From contig NC_069110.1 of NCBI RefSeq assembly GCF_947172395.1, positions 1,488,001 through 1,552,000 of the forward strand: a DNA stretch of 64,000 bases, given 5' to 3'. The stretch comes from Bicyclus anynana. Taxonomy: Eukaryota; Arthropoda; Insecta; Lepidoptera; Nymphalidae. The notes under the pieces are model-generated. The model was given only the letters and a program-made list of their open reading frames with translations. It ran no database searches and had not been told where the DNA came from. Shown here in pieces: positions 39,601 to 42,612 of this stretch; position 1 is the first letter of the stretch; the number at the start of each line of letters is the position of its first letter. A program made the position numbers and the translations under genes.

Positions 39601-40293
39601 CGAACTGCCGCGTCCGAAGCCGGAGCTCGCCGCTCATCACCCGCCAGAGGAGGACTTCCTGACTAACTTGATGCGCGCTCAGGCCGGCCGCATGGAGGAC
39701 CAAAGGGCCACTGTACGTATTATAGATGATCCCAAATTTCATTCAGGCCTTTCTACCTATTTTTGAAACCCCCATTACAGCGCCTAAAAACATTATATGC
39801 CTCAAAATAGTGGGCGTCCACATCCTCATCTTACGCATCGGACGCATCGTATCAAATGGATTTTTTATCTAACGATGCGATCCTTACTATGCGGAACCGT
39901 GGACGCACTTGTATGACTTTCTATACAAAGAATACTACAATTTGATGCTTCCGATACGAACGATCCGGATATTTGGACGCCGACGGTAAATCTATACAGA
40001 AATACAAGCTTTGTCCTAAATGATTGACTAACTAACAGATCAATTCACAACCTAAACTGCTGATCGTAGAAGTTACAATGAGTTGTAAATAGCCTTAATG
40101 GTTCCTAGAAAAAGTATAGGCATTGTCATTGCTTTTTAAAGTTTTTTTTTTTTACGCAATCAGTACTTAACTCCTGACTGTTTCGATAATTTTGATGAGA
40201 AGTATATTTAGTAATATTGTAAAATTATTAATTTTTCAGATTCCACTGAAGGAGTCTCAGAACAAGGCTTCGAACTCCAAGAATGGAAAATAA
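418..40293 (+). CDS. pins: pins / LGN (GPSM2) ortholog, spliced, 5' partial
   Basis: Partner of Inscuteable is a cortical adaptor. Its TPR array binds Inscuteable or Mud/NuMA, its linker binds Dlg when phosphorylated, and its GoLoco motifs bind GDP-bound G-alpha-i/o to orient the spindle. Seven in-phase exons give about 433 residues: a TPR part (LGNTY, ERR..SNLGN, CYSLGNTYTLL, GRACWSLGNA signatures, roughly residues 1-200), a linker with RRQSMEQ, then four GoLoco motifs ending in DEQR, DSQR, DDQR and EDQR. The protein order matches the family. Drosophila Pins has three GoLocos and vertebrate LGN four, so this gene has the four-motif layout. The N-terminal TPR exons are missing because they lie left of base 1. 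Introns 1 and 4 are large (3.1 and 32 kb) and full of transposable elements. The short Gly/Asn/Lys-rich end (last residues SKNGK) is followed by TAA. Family assignment is very secure; intron sizes assume the assembly is correct. Confidence 0.95.
668..960 (-). mobile_element. RTE-type LINE 3' end, starting 10 bp after a pins donor
   Basis: A (CATTAT)n-like tail at about 670-690 is followed by GCCGATGGACGTC and inverted sequence matching the plus-strand LINE at 58655-59005. In reverse it encodes the C-terminal part of an RTE-type reverse transcriptase with frameshifts. The tail lies directly behind the GTGAGT at 658. Confidence 0.75.
961..1700. other. unassigned intronic DNA
   Basis: No recognisable gene. 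The segment around 1440-1500 contains a GGTGGTTAGCTTATG stretch and a GGGGTCCCGTA word like a decayed tRNA-derived head. Otherwise there is nothing I can support. Confidence 0.3.
1701..1861 (+). repeat. 42-bp tandem repeat, 3.8 copies
   Basis: Units begin with CAGATGTT at 1701, 1743, 1785 and 1827. Each contains ATAGATGGCGCT followed by ACTAGTTT or GCTAGTTT. Copies differ by a few substitutions, and the last is partial and more diverged. Confidence 0.9.
1862..3545. other. AT-rich intronic DNA with LINE-like tail remnants
   Basis: Mostly anonymous. A SINE-D-like tail (CATTATCAGCC to GGGTTGGTGGGC) lies at about 2330-2420. A LINE 3'-end-like stretch ending in CATTTGATTTGATTTT is at about 2815-2999. 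The remaining sequence shows no coding signal. Confidence 0.35.
3548..3708. mobile_element. foldback element, GGCGTCC termini, TA-flanked
   Basis: Perfect inverted ends (AGGCGTCCACAGATC at 3547-3561, its complement at 3695-3709), flanked by TA on both sides. The interior is also partly palindromic (GCATCGTATCGCATC against ACATACGATGCGG). 161 bp with no ORF: a MITE. Related copies are at 39812, 50075 and 54681. Confidence 0.8.
3808..4072 (+). CDS. pins: pins coding exon, TPR repeats
   Basis: The acceptor is TATTTGCAG, ending at 3807. The first base completes the Lys codon split by the previous exon, then RTLALAEELGD continues the TPR helix. The exon holds 88 codons and ends in phase 0 at SISEQ; the donor GTAACA is at 4073. 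Two TPR units are visible: EAQACYSLGNTYTLLREY and GEGRACWSLGNAHAALGN. These are near-identical in type to the last TPRs of LGN, which contact Inscuteable and NuMA/Mud. The exon begins about 100 bp after a TA-flanked foldback element (3548-3708). Confidence 0.95.
4112..4335. mobile_element. decayed foldback element
   Basis: Many CAACGC/GCGTTG words; the ends are imperfectly inverted (ATTAGTACGTCGCGTTGC against GCAACATGCGGCGACGCACC). Likely a decayed MITE in pins intron 2. Confidence 0.4.
4582..4761 (+). CDS. pins: pins coding exon, last TPR helix and phospho-linker
   Basis: The acceptor is CTTCCAG, ending at 4581; 60 codons, phase 0 at both ends; donor GTACCT at 4762. It opens with LGDVLGMATAQMNIGDLCKVLG, the final TPR unit (compare the GD..GE.TA..N...L...LG pattern of LGN), followed by a disordered Ala/Pro/Asp stretch and then RVRRQSMEQLSLI. 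The Ser codon is 4735-4737. By family knowledge this RR.SME site corresponds to the linker serine of Pins/LGN that is phosphorylated to recruit Dlg; conservation of that role here is inference. The acidic/proline spacer is specific to this lineage as far as I can see. Confidence 0.93.
4772..4840 (-). mobile_element. RTE-type LINE tail fragment, starting 10 bp after a pins donor
   Basis: CATCATTATTTTGAGC then TGGACGTCCACTGC and GGACTTCCAAATAT match the 3' end of the RTE-type LINE in minus orientation. The fragment begins at about the eleventh base of the intron following the exon that ends at 4761. Confidence 0.65.
5103..5330 (+). repeat. degenerate ~63-bp tandem repeat, GC-richer
   Basis: The anchor word CCAGCG recurs at 5165 and 5230, with variants at about 5105 and 5293. 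Each unit carries an AGCGATAT or AACGATTAT word and a CGCGC.GG word. Copies are strongly diverged. ORFs across it are not convincing. Confidence 0.5.
5545..5730 (-). mobile_element. RTE-type LINE fragment
   Basis: GTCCACCTGATGGAGGGTCG and the GCCACTTCAGCATTGCGAG stretch match the minus-strand RTE segments at 668-960 and 34297-34660, with heavy decay. Confidence 0.6.
5770..5820. repeat. perfect 22-bp inverted repeat (hairpin)
   Basis: Arms 5770-5791 and 5799-5820 are exact complements (GAGCTTTCTCTACATG and its complement inside), with a 7-base loop CTCTAGG. Two G-U type pairs could extend the base. It lies in pins intron 3, 186 bp before the acceptor at 6006. It could be a small foldback element, a hairpin RNA or an assembly snapback. 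Confidence 0.9.
6007..6224 (+). CDS. pins: pins coding exon, GoLoco 1
   Basis: The acceptor is CACCAG, ending at 6006, preceded by a weak polypyrimidine tract. The exon joins SLIQ to ITPDAKKKDGD, matching the conserved linker LTP after the phospho-site. It has 72 codons plus two bases (CC), with donor GTAAGT at 6225. GoLoco 1 lies at about 6097-6162, with FMKMVERCQSSRMDEQR; the Arg of the DEQR signature is at 6151-6153. The tail is basic and Ser-rich (RGKLQRSASSGNKH). The reading frame runs open upstream of the acceptor to an ATG at 5884, but that stretch looks non-coding. A perfect 22-bp hairpin sits 190 bp upstream (5770-5820). Confidence 0.93.
7789..7928. mobile_element. foldback MITE
   Basis: Inverted ends GTTCATTTACA (7789-7799) and TGTAAATGAAC (7918-7928). 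The GC-rich interior has further inverted CGACGACCGCAGTCG-like blocks. 140 bp, no ORF. Confidence 0.7.
8300..8750 (+). mobile_element. Helitron-like element, 3' end lost
   Basis: Aligns along its length with the complete element at 9325-9865: ACCGGGCATCAC, CTTGGCACGATTTGAGA, GAAGGGGGTGA and the 3' GTCGCGGGCGTCC. The last bases up to CTAG are missing. It contains a 14-bp inverted repeat (8662-8675/8684-8697). Confidence 0.7.
9255..9324 (+). mobile_element. Helitron-like 3' end
   Basis: Ends AGCGAAGCGGGTCCGCTAG at 9324. It is of the same 3'-end type as the element ending at 57743 and is directly followed by the TC of the next element. Confidence 0.6.
9325..9865 (+). mobile_element. complete Helitron-like element (non-autonomous)
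   Basis: Starts TC immediately after the CTAG of another copy and ends GTCGCGGGCGTCTGCTAG at 9865, followed by T. The TC...CTAG ends and the GC-rich subterminal block fit Helitrons. No Rep/helicase ORF. Confidence 0.75.
9881..10200 (-). mobile_element. SINE family B, full length, minus strand
   Basis: A (CAT)n tail at 9881-9897, the body with the GAGAGGGGTTAGG block, and a tRNA-like head ending at 10200 (complement of AGCCGTGACAGCCCAGCGG). Confidence 0.85.
11206..11511 (+). mobile_element. SINE family B, plus strand
   Basis: The head is CCGTAATTTCCCAGTGGATA with box B-like GTTCAAATCCGG; the body and the GAGGAGACTTGAGCTCAGC block follow; the ATAACAACAATG tail is decayed. Confidence 0.85.
11761..11870 (-). 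mobile_element. Helitron-like 3' end with CCCTA-rich body
   Basis: Reverse orientation: CTAG at 11761 followed by CGGACTCAGTCAAGCTTCG and a (CCCTA)n-type stretch, the mirror of the element ending at 57743. Confidence 0.6.
12024..12047 (+). repeat. short TTAGG array (telomere-like)
   Basis: Four to five perfect copies of GGTTA. This is the insect telomere unit, but such short runs occur in internal DNA. Confidence 0.7.
12360..12533 (-). mobile_element. Helitron-like element
   Basis: CTAG at 12360-12363 and CCGACGCCTCGCAG at the 3' end (reverse). The interior AATCGGTCCAGTAGTACCAG and TACCTCTTTATAATATTA mark the 5' side. Confidence 0.65.
12536..12645 (-). mobile_element. Helitron-like fragment
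   Basis: GACGCCCCGCGGTTTCAC and GGCACTCACAGACAACGTGG match the same family as 12360-12533. The CTAG is lost. It is placed tandem to that copy. Confidence 0.55.
12740..12800 (+). mobile_element. CR1-like LINE 3' tail fragment
   Basis: TTTCAAAAGTGCTTGTAAACT followed by a TTGAATTCAATGATTTTTTA tail. The same 3' end is seen in minus orientation at 33240, 56098, 60226 and 61788. Confidence 0.5.
12891..13100 (-). pseudogene. GC-rich open segment on minus strand beside the Pro-rich ORF
   Basis: The minus strand reads openly for about 60 codons with strong C/G third positions, including GAGYTSAFPQRQQRGTGAG and ATYSDSAAKHILVKK, to a TAA at 12891. An AATAAA occurs further downstream on that strand (near 12771). 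The plus strand is also open here (HEYVFGGRVAV to a stop near 13054), so the coding strand is uncertain. It may be the terminal exon of a minus-strand gene, a remnant, or the 5' part of the same island as the Pro-rich ORF. No family is recognised. Confidence 0.25.
13181..13711 (+). CDS. intronless proline/serine-rich ORF in GC-rich island
   Basis: A 176-codon ORF from an ATG at 13181 (ATCATCATGCC) to TAA at 13709. The order is: an Arg-rich N-terminus (residues 8-26, RNPRRRRRR), a mixed segment with NMFNGAYVPFVRPLTPEF, a tract of SPPPSPP repeats (about residues 53-98), a stretch with a KRARPEDSS and an ENKRLKLS basic cluster like nuclear localisation signals, and a Ser/Asp tail (SSSSSDSLDEA). 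After the TAA the same frame stays open and acidic (PYSDDSEEEEGSTTMRYT) to a TGA at 13766. This suggests either an old stop mutation or read-through. GC content is far above that of the surrounding intron. Polyadenylation-like AATAAA words occur near 13943-13965. It could be a nested intronless gene, a retrocopy or a virus-derived gene. I do not recognise the family. The minus-strand Arg-rich frames here are shadows. Confidence 0.4.
   Translation: MPEENRQPTRNPRRRRRRANSSRRVVLRNMFNGAYVPFVRPLTPEFPARAQVHSPPPSPPSPSLSPPSPPPSPPPSPPPSPPPSPPPSPPPPSPSLSPQLPTTPPPQASSEPSMAEASHVVAAADTTGGEDSAKRARPEDSSGSSAGPENKRLKLSLSRRASSESSSSSSDSLDEA
14119..14222 (-). mobile_element. SINE family A head, minus strand
   Basis: In reverse this is the tRNA-like head (box A-like TGGCGCAGTGG, box B-like GGTTCGAACCC) with the start of the body only. 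Confidence 0.75.
14414..14736 (-). mobile_element. SINE family A, full length, minus strand
   Basis: A T-rich tail at 14415, then the complement of TTAGCCCGCTTCCATCTTAG, the body, and a tRNA-like head ending GACGGCCTCCGTGGCGCA (reverse) at 14736. Confidence 0.85.
14890..15192 (+). mobile_element. possible LINE 3' end
   Basis: A GC-moderate block with no ORF ends in AATAAATAAG and a (TTA)n tail (about 15175-15192). This resembles a non-LTR 3' UTR. The family was not identified. Confidence 0.35.
16460..16639 (+). mobile_element. Helitron-like element ending CTAG
   Basis: Contains AAACCGATTTTAAATATTC and CCTACGGGAACG and ends GGACTCCGCTAG at 16639, abutting the next element. Confidence 0.55.
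16640..16795 (+). mobile_element. Helitron-like element ending CTAG
   Basis: Interior TGGCTGAAATTTAAATGG and AAACTGAATTCCACGCGG, then the terminal GTCGCGGGCGTCCGCTAG at 16795. It is tandem to the preceding copy. Confidence 0.65.
17380..17442 (-). mobile_element. tRNA-like head of an unclassified SINE
   Basis: Complement of a box B-like GTTCGAT word (near 17385) and a box A-like word near 17430. No complete tRNA fold is supported. Confidence 0.35.
17600..17955 (+). repeat. dispersed ~340-bp repeat, copy 1
   Basis: Aligns with 42300-42612 over its whole length: AAATAAGTGAATAAAT, GAGTTATATCAAGATGGCGC, GACAGCAAACGTCAAA, GTAAATTCGTAGATTTGTAT and GGACCATCTCCTTT. It lies within the inverted-ended unit 17000-18131. 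Confidence 0.75.
18262..18345 (+). mobile_element. SINE family C head
   Basis: CCTCAATAGCTTAGTGGT (box A-like) and GGTGGTTCGATTTCC (box B-like). The body is absent. Confidence 0.6.
18790..18959 (-). mobile_element. SINE family C, minus strand
   Basis: The complement of CAATAGCTCA lies at the right end, the box B-like complement GGGATCGAACCACC near 18897, and the body word CCAACTAGTCGGGA at 18843. Confidence 0.75.
19022..19187 (+). mobile_element. SINE family A, 5'-truncated
   Basis: Starts in the body (CCGGCAAAGACGTACC) and keeps TTAGCCCGCTTCCATCTTAG and the TAACTTGTAAAGAATTAAAA tail. Confidence 0.8.
19517..19821 (-). mobile_element. SINE family B, minus strand
   Basis: Nearly full length; the head ends at 19821 (complement of AGCCGTGATAGGCCAGTGG). 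It faces a plus-strand copy 130 bp away. Confidence 0.85.
19952..20155 (+). mobile_element. SINE family B, 3'-truncated, plus strand
   Basis: The head is ACGTGATAGCCCAGTGGATA, with an internal short duplication of GGATATG; the body runs to GAGAATTTTCTTAATTC. It is head-to-head with the copy ending at 19821. Confidence 0.8.
20625..20822 (-). mobile_element. Helitron-like element, CTAG lost
   Basis: ACGCCGCGTAGTTTCACCCG, CGTTCCCGTAGGAATACGGG and the 5' side TACCTCTTTATAATATTAG. No clear CTAG at 20630. Confidence 0.6.
20866..20925 (+). mobile_element. SINE family C head fragment
   Basis: CCTCAATAGCTCATCGGTAG and GGGTTCGAAACCCG. It resembles a tRNA but does not close an acceptor stem. The fragment is followed by unrelated DNA. 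Confidence 0.5.
21010..21106 (-). mobile_element. SINE family B head fragment
   Basis: The complement of the tRNA-like head plus the first part of the body (AGTTGGAGGAGCATGCCC). Box B-like complement at about 21045. Confidence 0.75.
21510..21690 (+). mobile_element. Helitron-like element (LEP1 type)
   Basis: ATAAAGCTGAAGATTTTATT, GGAACTACTGGTCCGATTT, TTAGATAGCCCATTTATCGA, then the end GGCGTCAGCTA with a mutated last base. Confidence 0.65.
22161..22393. mobile_element. Helitron-like element with inverted 3' ends on both sides
   Basis: Left CTAGTGGACGCCCGCG (22161-22176) and right CGCGGGCGTCCGCTAG (22378-22393) are inverted copies of the same 3' terminus. The interior has TGAACTTTCAACTATCCC and the usual Helitron-type body words. 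Confidence 0.6.
22446..22605 (+). mobile_element. SINE family C, full length
   Basis: CCTCAATAGCTCAGCGGTAA, then box B-like GTGATTCGACTCC, the body GACTAGTTGGAGAGGAATGG and the tail TATGGTAAATATTC. Confidence 0.8.
22882..23206 (+). mobile_element. SINE family A, full length, with target duplication
   Basis: The head is GACGGCCTCCGTGGCGCAGT with box B GGTTCGATCCC; the body and an A-rich tail follow. The flanking words AAAAACAGTT at 22870-22879 and 23201-23210 look like a target site duplication. It is the least decayed copy. Confidence 0.9.
23622..23882 (-). mobile_element. complete short Helitron-like element
   Basis: In reverse it starts TC (23881-23882), continues TACTATATAAAAATAAGTCG and ends ...CGCGGGCGTCCGCTAG (23622-23625). 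The interior carries a CCCTAC-rich stretch. 261 bp. Confidence 0.75.
24950..25330 (-). mobile_element. Helitron-like body (reverse of 8300-8750 family)
   Basis: CTTTCAACCCCTATCTCAC, AAAATTTTCGCAACAAAAAG-like words and GCCCGGTATATAAAAATACG are the reverse of the 8300/9325 family. The CTAG end was not found. Confidence 0.55.
25355..25640 (+). repeat. dispersed repeat, inverted copy of 33405-33750
   Basis: Matched words in order: GTCGTCCATTTTGTGACGTC, TGACGCCATGAAACAGTT, ACGTCTCAAAAAAATAT, GTAGAACGATAATAAAC, CAACTAGCCTATT. The complement of each appears in reverse order at 33405-33750. Confidence 0.7.
25700..26384 (+). promoter_or_regulatory. region upstream of candidate exon 26385
   Basis: About 680 bp with no recognisable repeat. 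A GTCAGTCAGT initiator-like word lies at 26068-26077; there is no convincing TATA. The GC content is somewhat higher (26160-26330) than in the flanks. It is listed only because a promoter would be expected here if the exon is real. Confidence 0.2.
26385..26452 (+). CDS. candidate alternative first coding exon inside pins intron 4
   Basis: An ATG at 26385 opens 22 codons plus two bases (AG), directly followed by the consensus donor GTGAGT at 26453-26458. The encoded start is MFCLKLFKK; a second in-frame ATG at 26418 gives MEEPKKKERSV. An in-frame TAG at 26373 closes the frame upstream, as expected for a first exon. The two-base phase is the one required by the pins exon at 38297: AG+T would make Ser and continue into PADSMLEML. 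The product would be about 155 residues, with GoLocos 2-4 and no TPRs. I see no TATA box; a TCAGTCAGT initiator-like word lies near 26072. Chance, or a first exon of an unrelated gene, remain possible. The exon is real by sequence logic only. Confidence 0.4.
26965..27175 (-). mobile_element. SINE family D, minus strand
   Basis: TTCCTTATAGGGAGAGTATG and CCACCACGCTATTCCAATGC form the 3' part; the complement of a tRNA-like head lies at about 27095-27170. Shared with 55100-55388. Confidence 0.5.
27238..27542 (-). mobile_element. complete Helitron-like element
   Basis: CTAG at 27238-27241 with CGGACGCCCGCGAC adjacent (3' end in reverse) and TC on the other side (27541-27542), followed by TATAATATAAAAATAATTCG. 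The interior carries a CCCTA stretch. Confidence 0.7.
27595..27705 (+). repeat. dispersed repeat, inverted copy at 62275-62400
   Basis: Shares GTGTCGTTATCGATTATGCC, ATATCTAAGTGGGTGCCAAA and AGTAATAGAAGTAC-type words with the complement of 62275-62400. Confidence 0.65.
28243..28403. mobile_element. foldback MITE
   Basis: Inverted ends GCCCTCATTCGCACGA (28243-28258) and TCGTGCGAATAAGGGC (28388-28403), 15 of 16 paired. Inner words such as GAAAAAAGCGTTG carry no ORF. Confidence 0.75.
29160..29650 (+). repeat. ~120-bp tandem repeat, about 4 copies
   Basis: The word TAGGTGGGCGGTTAGCTTAT starts at 29191, 29311 and 29438, with decayed versions near 29527 and 29635. Each unit carries GTTTGACTTTATTTGATTCC and TCCCTTATAGGATAGTGTAT. 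The AACCCACCACACTGCTC part resembles the 3' region of SINE family D. Copy 2 has a 7-base internal duplication. Confidence 0.85.
30273..30362 (-). mobile_element. RTE-type LINE tail, left part, split by a SINE
   Basis: A (CAT)n tail then GAGCCGATGGACGTCCACTG and TTTTGTAGGGACTTTC. The copy resumes at 30656 after the SINE. Confidence 0.7.
30363..30655 (+). mobile_element. SINE family A, 5'-truncated, nested in RTE LINE
   Basis: Starts inside the head (GACGGAGATCCTGGGTTCGA) and ends TAACTTGTAAAAAATAAAA. The flanking words GCTGCGCTTTCCGG(T/C)GT on both sides look like a target duplication of the LINE sequence. Confidence 0.8.
30656..30790 (-). mobile_element. RTE-type LINE, right part of split copy
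   Basis: CGCTTTCCGGCGTCAGGTCG, GGGTCGCCATTCCAAAACC and GTACATCGGCTCTTCGAAC continue the minus-strand LINE. Confidence 0.65.
31835..31879. repeat. 12-bp perfect inverted repeat
   Basis: CGAGTACGCTAC (31835-31846) and GTAGCGTACTCG (31868-31879), with a GC-rich centre. It is part of a GTAG/CTAC-rich foldback-like stretch (31805-31915). Confidence 0.7.
33240..33345 (-). mobile_element. CR1-like LINE 3' tail
   Basis: GTTCATTTATTTCAATAAGGC then TTTACAAGTACTTTTGAAAT, the complement of the AAAAGTGCTTGTAAACTGAG 3' end seen in other copies. Confidence 0.55.
33405..33750 (-). repeat. dispersed repeat, inverted copy of 25355-25640
   Basis: AATAGGCTAGTTGAAACTT, CATTATCGTTCTACCATA, TTTTTGAGACGAGAGGATAC, TTTCATGACGTCACTATAAC and ACATCACAAAATGGACGACA are the reverse complement of the copy at 25355. 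Confidence 0.7.
34021..34106. repeat. small inverted-repeat element
   Basis: GTTGTAGGGGCACACCCAGG and CCTAGGGGTGCCCCTACAA flank a 45-base AT-rich centre. Confidence 0.6.
34297..34660 (-). mobile_element. RTE-type LINE 3' end
   Basis: A (CAT)n tail at 34297-34316, then GCCGATGGACGTCCACTGCA. In reverse it reads KCWNGDPALVSAVL and, in another frame, LEWRPRTSKRSVGRPPTRW, the C-terminus of an RTE-type polyprotein. It is frameshifted and 5'-truncated. Confidence 0.8.
36693..36770 (-). mobile_element. Helitron-like 3' end
   Basis: AGCGGACCCGGTCAAGCTTCG and a CCCTACCCTACC stretch, the reverse of the terminus at 57743. The C of CTAG is lost. Confidence 0.5.
37597..37630. repeat. TA-rich palindrome / microsatellite
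   Basis: Alternating AGATATATATCTA and TATATAGATATATAT words form an almost perfect palindrome. Confidence 0.8.
38297..38501 (+). CDS. pins: pins coding exon, GoLoco 2 and first half of GoLoco 3
   Basis: The acceptor is CTCTTCCAG, ending at 38296. Its first base T completes the split Pro codon (CC+T), then 68 codons end in phase 0 at IARIQ; donor GTAACT at 38502. GoLoco 2 is at about 38304-38378 (DSMLEMLNMISDLQSERIDSQR; Arg finger codon 38367-38369), with DSQR instead of DDQR. A linker rich in Lys, Pro and Thr follows, then EDDFLDMIARIQ, which is the helix of GoLoco 3 cut by the intron. The intron after this exon is invaded by a Helitron-like element only 9 bp past the donor. Confidence 0.94.
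38511..38685 (-). mobile_element. Helitron-like element 9 bp after a pins donor
   Basis: CTAG at 38511-38514 and CCGACACCCCGCGGTTTC at the 3' end (reverse); 5' side ACCTCTTTATAATTAGA. Intron bases 38502-38510 are all that separate it from the exon. Confidence 0.75.
38761..39084 (+). mobile_element. SINE family A, full length
   Basis: The head CGGCCTCCGTGACGCAGTGG with box B GGTTCGATCCC; the tail is TAACTTGTAACGAATAAAAA. A short AACCTT word on both sides may be the target duplication. Confidence 0.9.
39260..39537 (+). mobile_element. SINE family B with internal deletion
   Basis: The head is AGCCGTGATAGCCCAGTGGA. The region from box B to the body is replaced by a GAGAGAGGTGAGAGGGAG stretch; the (GAT)n tail ends at 39537. 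ACATACTCATAT at 39241 and 39542 may be target duplications. It ends 34 bp before the pins exon at 39572. Confidence 0.85.
39572..39712 (+). CDS. pins: pins coding exon, end of GoLoco 3 and GoLoco 4
   Basis: The acceptor is GTCTGCAG, ending at 39571; 47 codons in phase 0; donor GTACGT at 39713. The exon opens with GSTRLDDQRSELP, finishing GoLoco 3 (Arg finger codon 39596-39598), followed by a short PKPELAAHHPP spacer. GoLoco 4 is EEDFLTNLMRAQAGRMEDQRAT, with the EDQR codons at 39695-39706. Compared with motifs 1, 2 and 4, motif 3 carries one extra residue between its Gln and the Arg of DDQR, located just after the splice junction. No alternative AG nearby would remove it. Confidence 0.94.
39812..39981. 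mobile_element. foldback element, GGCGTCC family
   Basis: GGCGTCCACATCC and TTTGGACGCC ends; interior GCATCGGACGCATCGTATC and CTTTCTATACAAAGAATAC words shared with the copies at 3548 and 50075. Confidence 0.65.
40240..40293 (+). CDS. pins: pins terminal coding exon
   Basis: The acceptor is AATTTTTCAG, ending at 40239. The exon continues GoLoco 4 (EDQRAT|IPLKE) and codes for 17 residues, IPLKESQNKASNSKNGK, then TAA at 40291-40293. Phase 0 matches the preceding exon. The polar, Lys/Asn-rich tail has no recognisable motif; LGN also ends in a short polar tail. Confidence 0.92.
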   Translation: MPLKESQNKASNSKNGK

Positions 40294-41760
40294 GAGAATT
40301 CACCAGAATCCCTACAACCCATTCTTACGTACACATATATTTTATCCTCAATGTGTTATGTCCCTATAATTTACGTTCATGTTCTATGTCCCTATATTTA
40401 TTAAACAATTAATTCACGAACAAATTTTAGCAAAATGCATTGTTTAAAAATAATAAATGTTTTAATTTACATTTTTACATACATCTTCGACATTTGGGTA
40501 AATGGTCTTCAACTTTTATTTATTCATTTTATTTTATGTAATTGGGCATTTGACATTTTTAATTGTACATAATACATGCTAATAGTAGAGTGATTATGTA
40601 GAAGTAACAATGTATCTACGATTACTAATTTCGAAGATACAGGGACGTATTTTCATAATGAAAAATGTGACATTAAATGTATAAGGAAGCTAAAAACATG
40701 TACATGACTTTTCATATAATTACGTTACAAGACTTGTTTTTTATTTCACAAACATTCCGACAATTTTGTTTTATTATCTACGAATTATTTAATGTTGACT
40801 TCATTCTCCTAAAAGTTTCATAAAAATCAATACATGCAAATGTCAGCAAATGCCCAATTATCTGCGATCAACATGAAATCAACAAACATTCCACAGAAAA
40901 ATATCAAATTAGTTTAAACATAAATGTATCATTATACTGCACTACCAAATTAAATAAATGTTGACTATTAATTATTAAAATTGACTAGAAATCAAATACA
41001 CTGAGGTAAACATAAATTCTTATGTATAATTTTAAAAATCTCACATATAATTGTATACTTACAACTGTTCCACTTAATTACGACTTTAAAATTGGTCTCC
41101 GTAGGAGTGGACAGCCTTAGTTTTTAAGTTATCTCACTTATATTTATTTTCTTTTTACTTTTATATATAGTTTTATATCATATGATACGGTAACGAAAAT
41201 ATAATCCACAGAATTCTGATCATTTTCCCTCAAAACGTACATTTTTGTTTATTACAAACATACAATAAAAACTATAAAATACATGCTCGTATTACATTAT
41301 CTAAAAGTTCCATACACTGATTCCATCCTATCTAAATGAATTCCTGAATCTTTAATCCTACGTTATATGTATAATTATGAAAAAAATACACTATATAATA
41401 AAATGGATTCTGCTGTTATATGATTTCACTGATTAGCCTTATAAGAGATACAAAATATACTAACATTTTGTATATTTAGAAGTTCATGTAAGCTTTTTTT
41501 ATATATCTATTTATTTGCTTTGAGTTTTTTAACATTTTACTATTTTACATTATTATAGTTCTAAATATTTATTATTATTAACATCCAAGTTCTATGCTAT
41601 AAATGTAGCACAAAACTTTTGCACAAATAAATATCACAATTTACACTTAATTTAAGTTAGGTTAAAATTATACACAATCATTTTTTATTTTGTTTTAAAA
41701 ATTATAATTTGGGTTTTGTCATGAATACTAGAGTTTTATAGCGGATGGTCCAATTCGCAG
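40294..41760 (+). other. pins 3' UTR and AT-rich downstream DNA
   Basis: The DNA directly after the stop is AT-rich and, unusually for this window, free of recognisable SINE, Helitron or LINE pieces for about 1.4 kb. The first good polyadenylation signal is AATAAA at 40452-40457, about 160 bases after the stop. Several later AATAAA-like words occur near 40950 and 41580, so the 3' end could be multiple or longer. The absence of insertions suggests a long 3' UTR or regulatory DNA, but no motif proves it. Confidence 0.5.
40452..40457 (+). terminator. candidate polyadenylation signal of pins
   Basis: AATAAA, 159 bases after the TAA, within ATAATAAATG. It is the nearest canonical hexamer to the stop codon; use has not been shown. 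Confidence 0.5.
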
Positions 41761-42229
41761 ACGTTTTTCAGTTTTGTAACATTTTGAGTGTACTCAAAAT
41801 TAGTGAGAATTCGTAGGGACGGCCGAAGGGACACCGCTGTAAGCGAAAATAATAATAATAAACCCTTCATTCAACCAAAAAAAAATGAGAAATTACAAGC
41901 TACTTACAGAGCTTACCAACTACGTAAAGATTCTTGTCAATTTACATAGTCTGTCTATACATAATATGAGATGATGACATTCTTATCCAAGGATGAGGAA
42001 ATAACCATTTCCTATCATTTAAATGAATCTAATTGGTCCTATGCTTGAGTAGATACACATTTAGCATCATGGGCTCGTGGCGGGGTTACTTCTTCTTCTA
42101 ACTTCATATTAAGCCCATCACAAGTAATGGTTCTTTTCACTGTCTGCGCGTCTATTTTGTTTAATATTCATATATATTAAACAAAATAAAGCCTTATTTA
42201 TCGATATGGATTAGGATTTAAACCTCAAA
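41761..42229. other. unassigned DNA with a short hairpin
   Basis: Nothing gene-like. A 13-bp inverted repeat TATTTTGTTTAAT / ATTAAACAAAATA lies at 42153-42165 and 42176-42188. Confidence 0.4.
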
Positions 42230-42299
42230 GCAGATGGTCCATTTCAGGCTCACTCTTGTACCCCGTATCATTAAAATTAAAAAAAAAATACAGGGTATA

Positions 42300-42612
42300 T
42301 GTTAAAATCTAAATAAGTGAATAAATGTAACTAAATAAATATAAATAAATAAAATTAAAACCCAAATTTTGAGTTATATCAAAATGGCGCCATCGCAACT
42401 ATGACATGACATTTGACAGCAAACGTCAAAACGACTGTTGCGTTGAAAACGTCTTCAATCCGCTAAAAATAATGAATATTATTTTGAAAGAATTGAATGT
42501 AAATTCGTAGATTTGTATAATCAAAAAAAAATTAAAAAAATATTTTCTTTTATTTCCGCCAGGGTACAATTACTGAACCTGGGCTCGTATAATTTTGGAC
42601 CATCTCCTTTCT
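42300..42612 (+). repeat. dispersed ~340-bp repeat, copy 2
   Basis: Same orientation as 17600-17955. AGATGGTCCA near 42233 and TGGACCATCT near 42595 form inverted terminal words, so the element may span 42230-42605. Confidence 0.75.
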
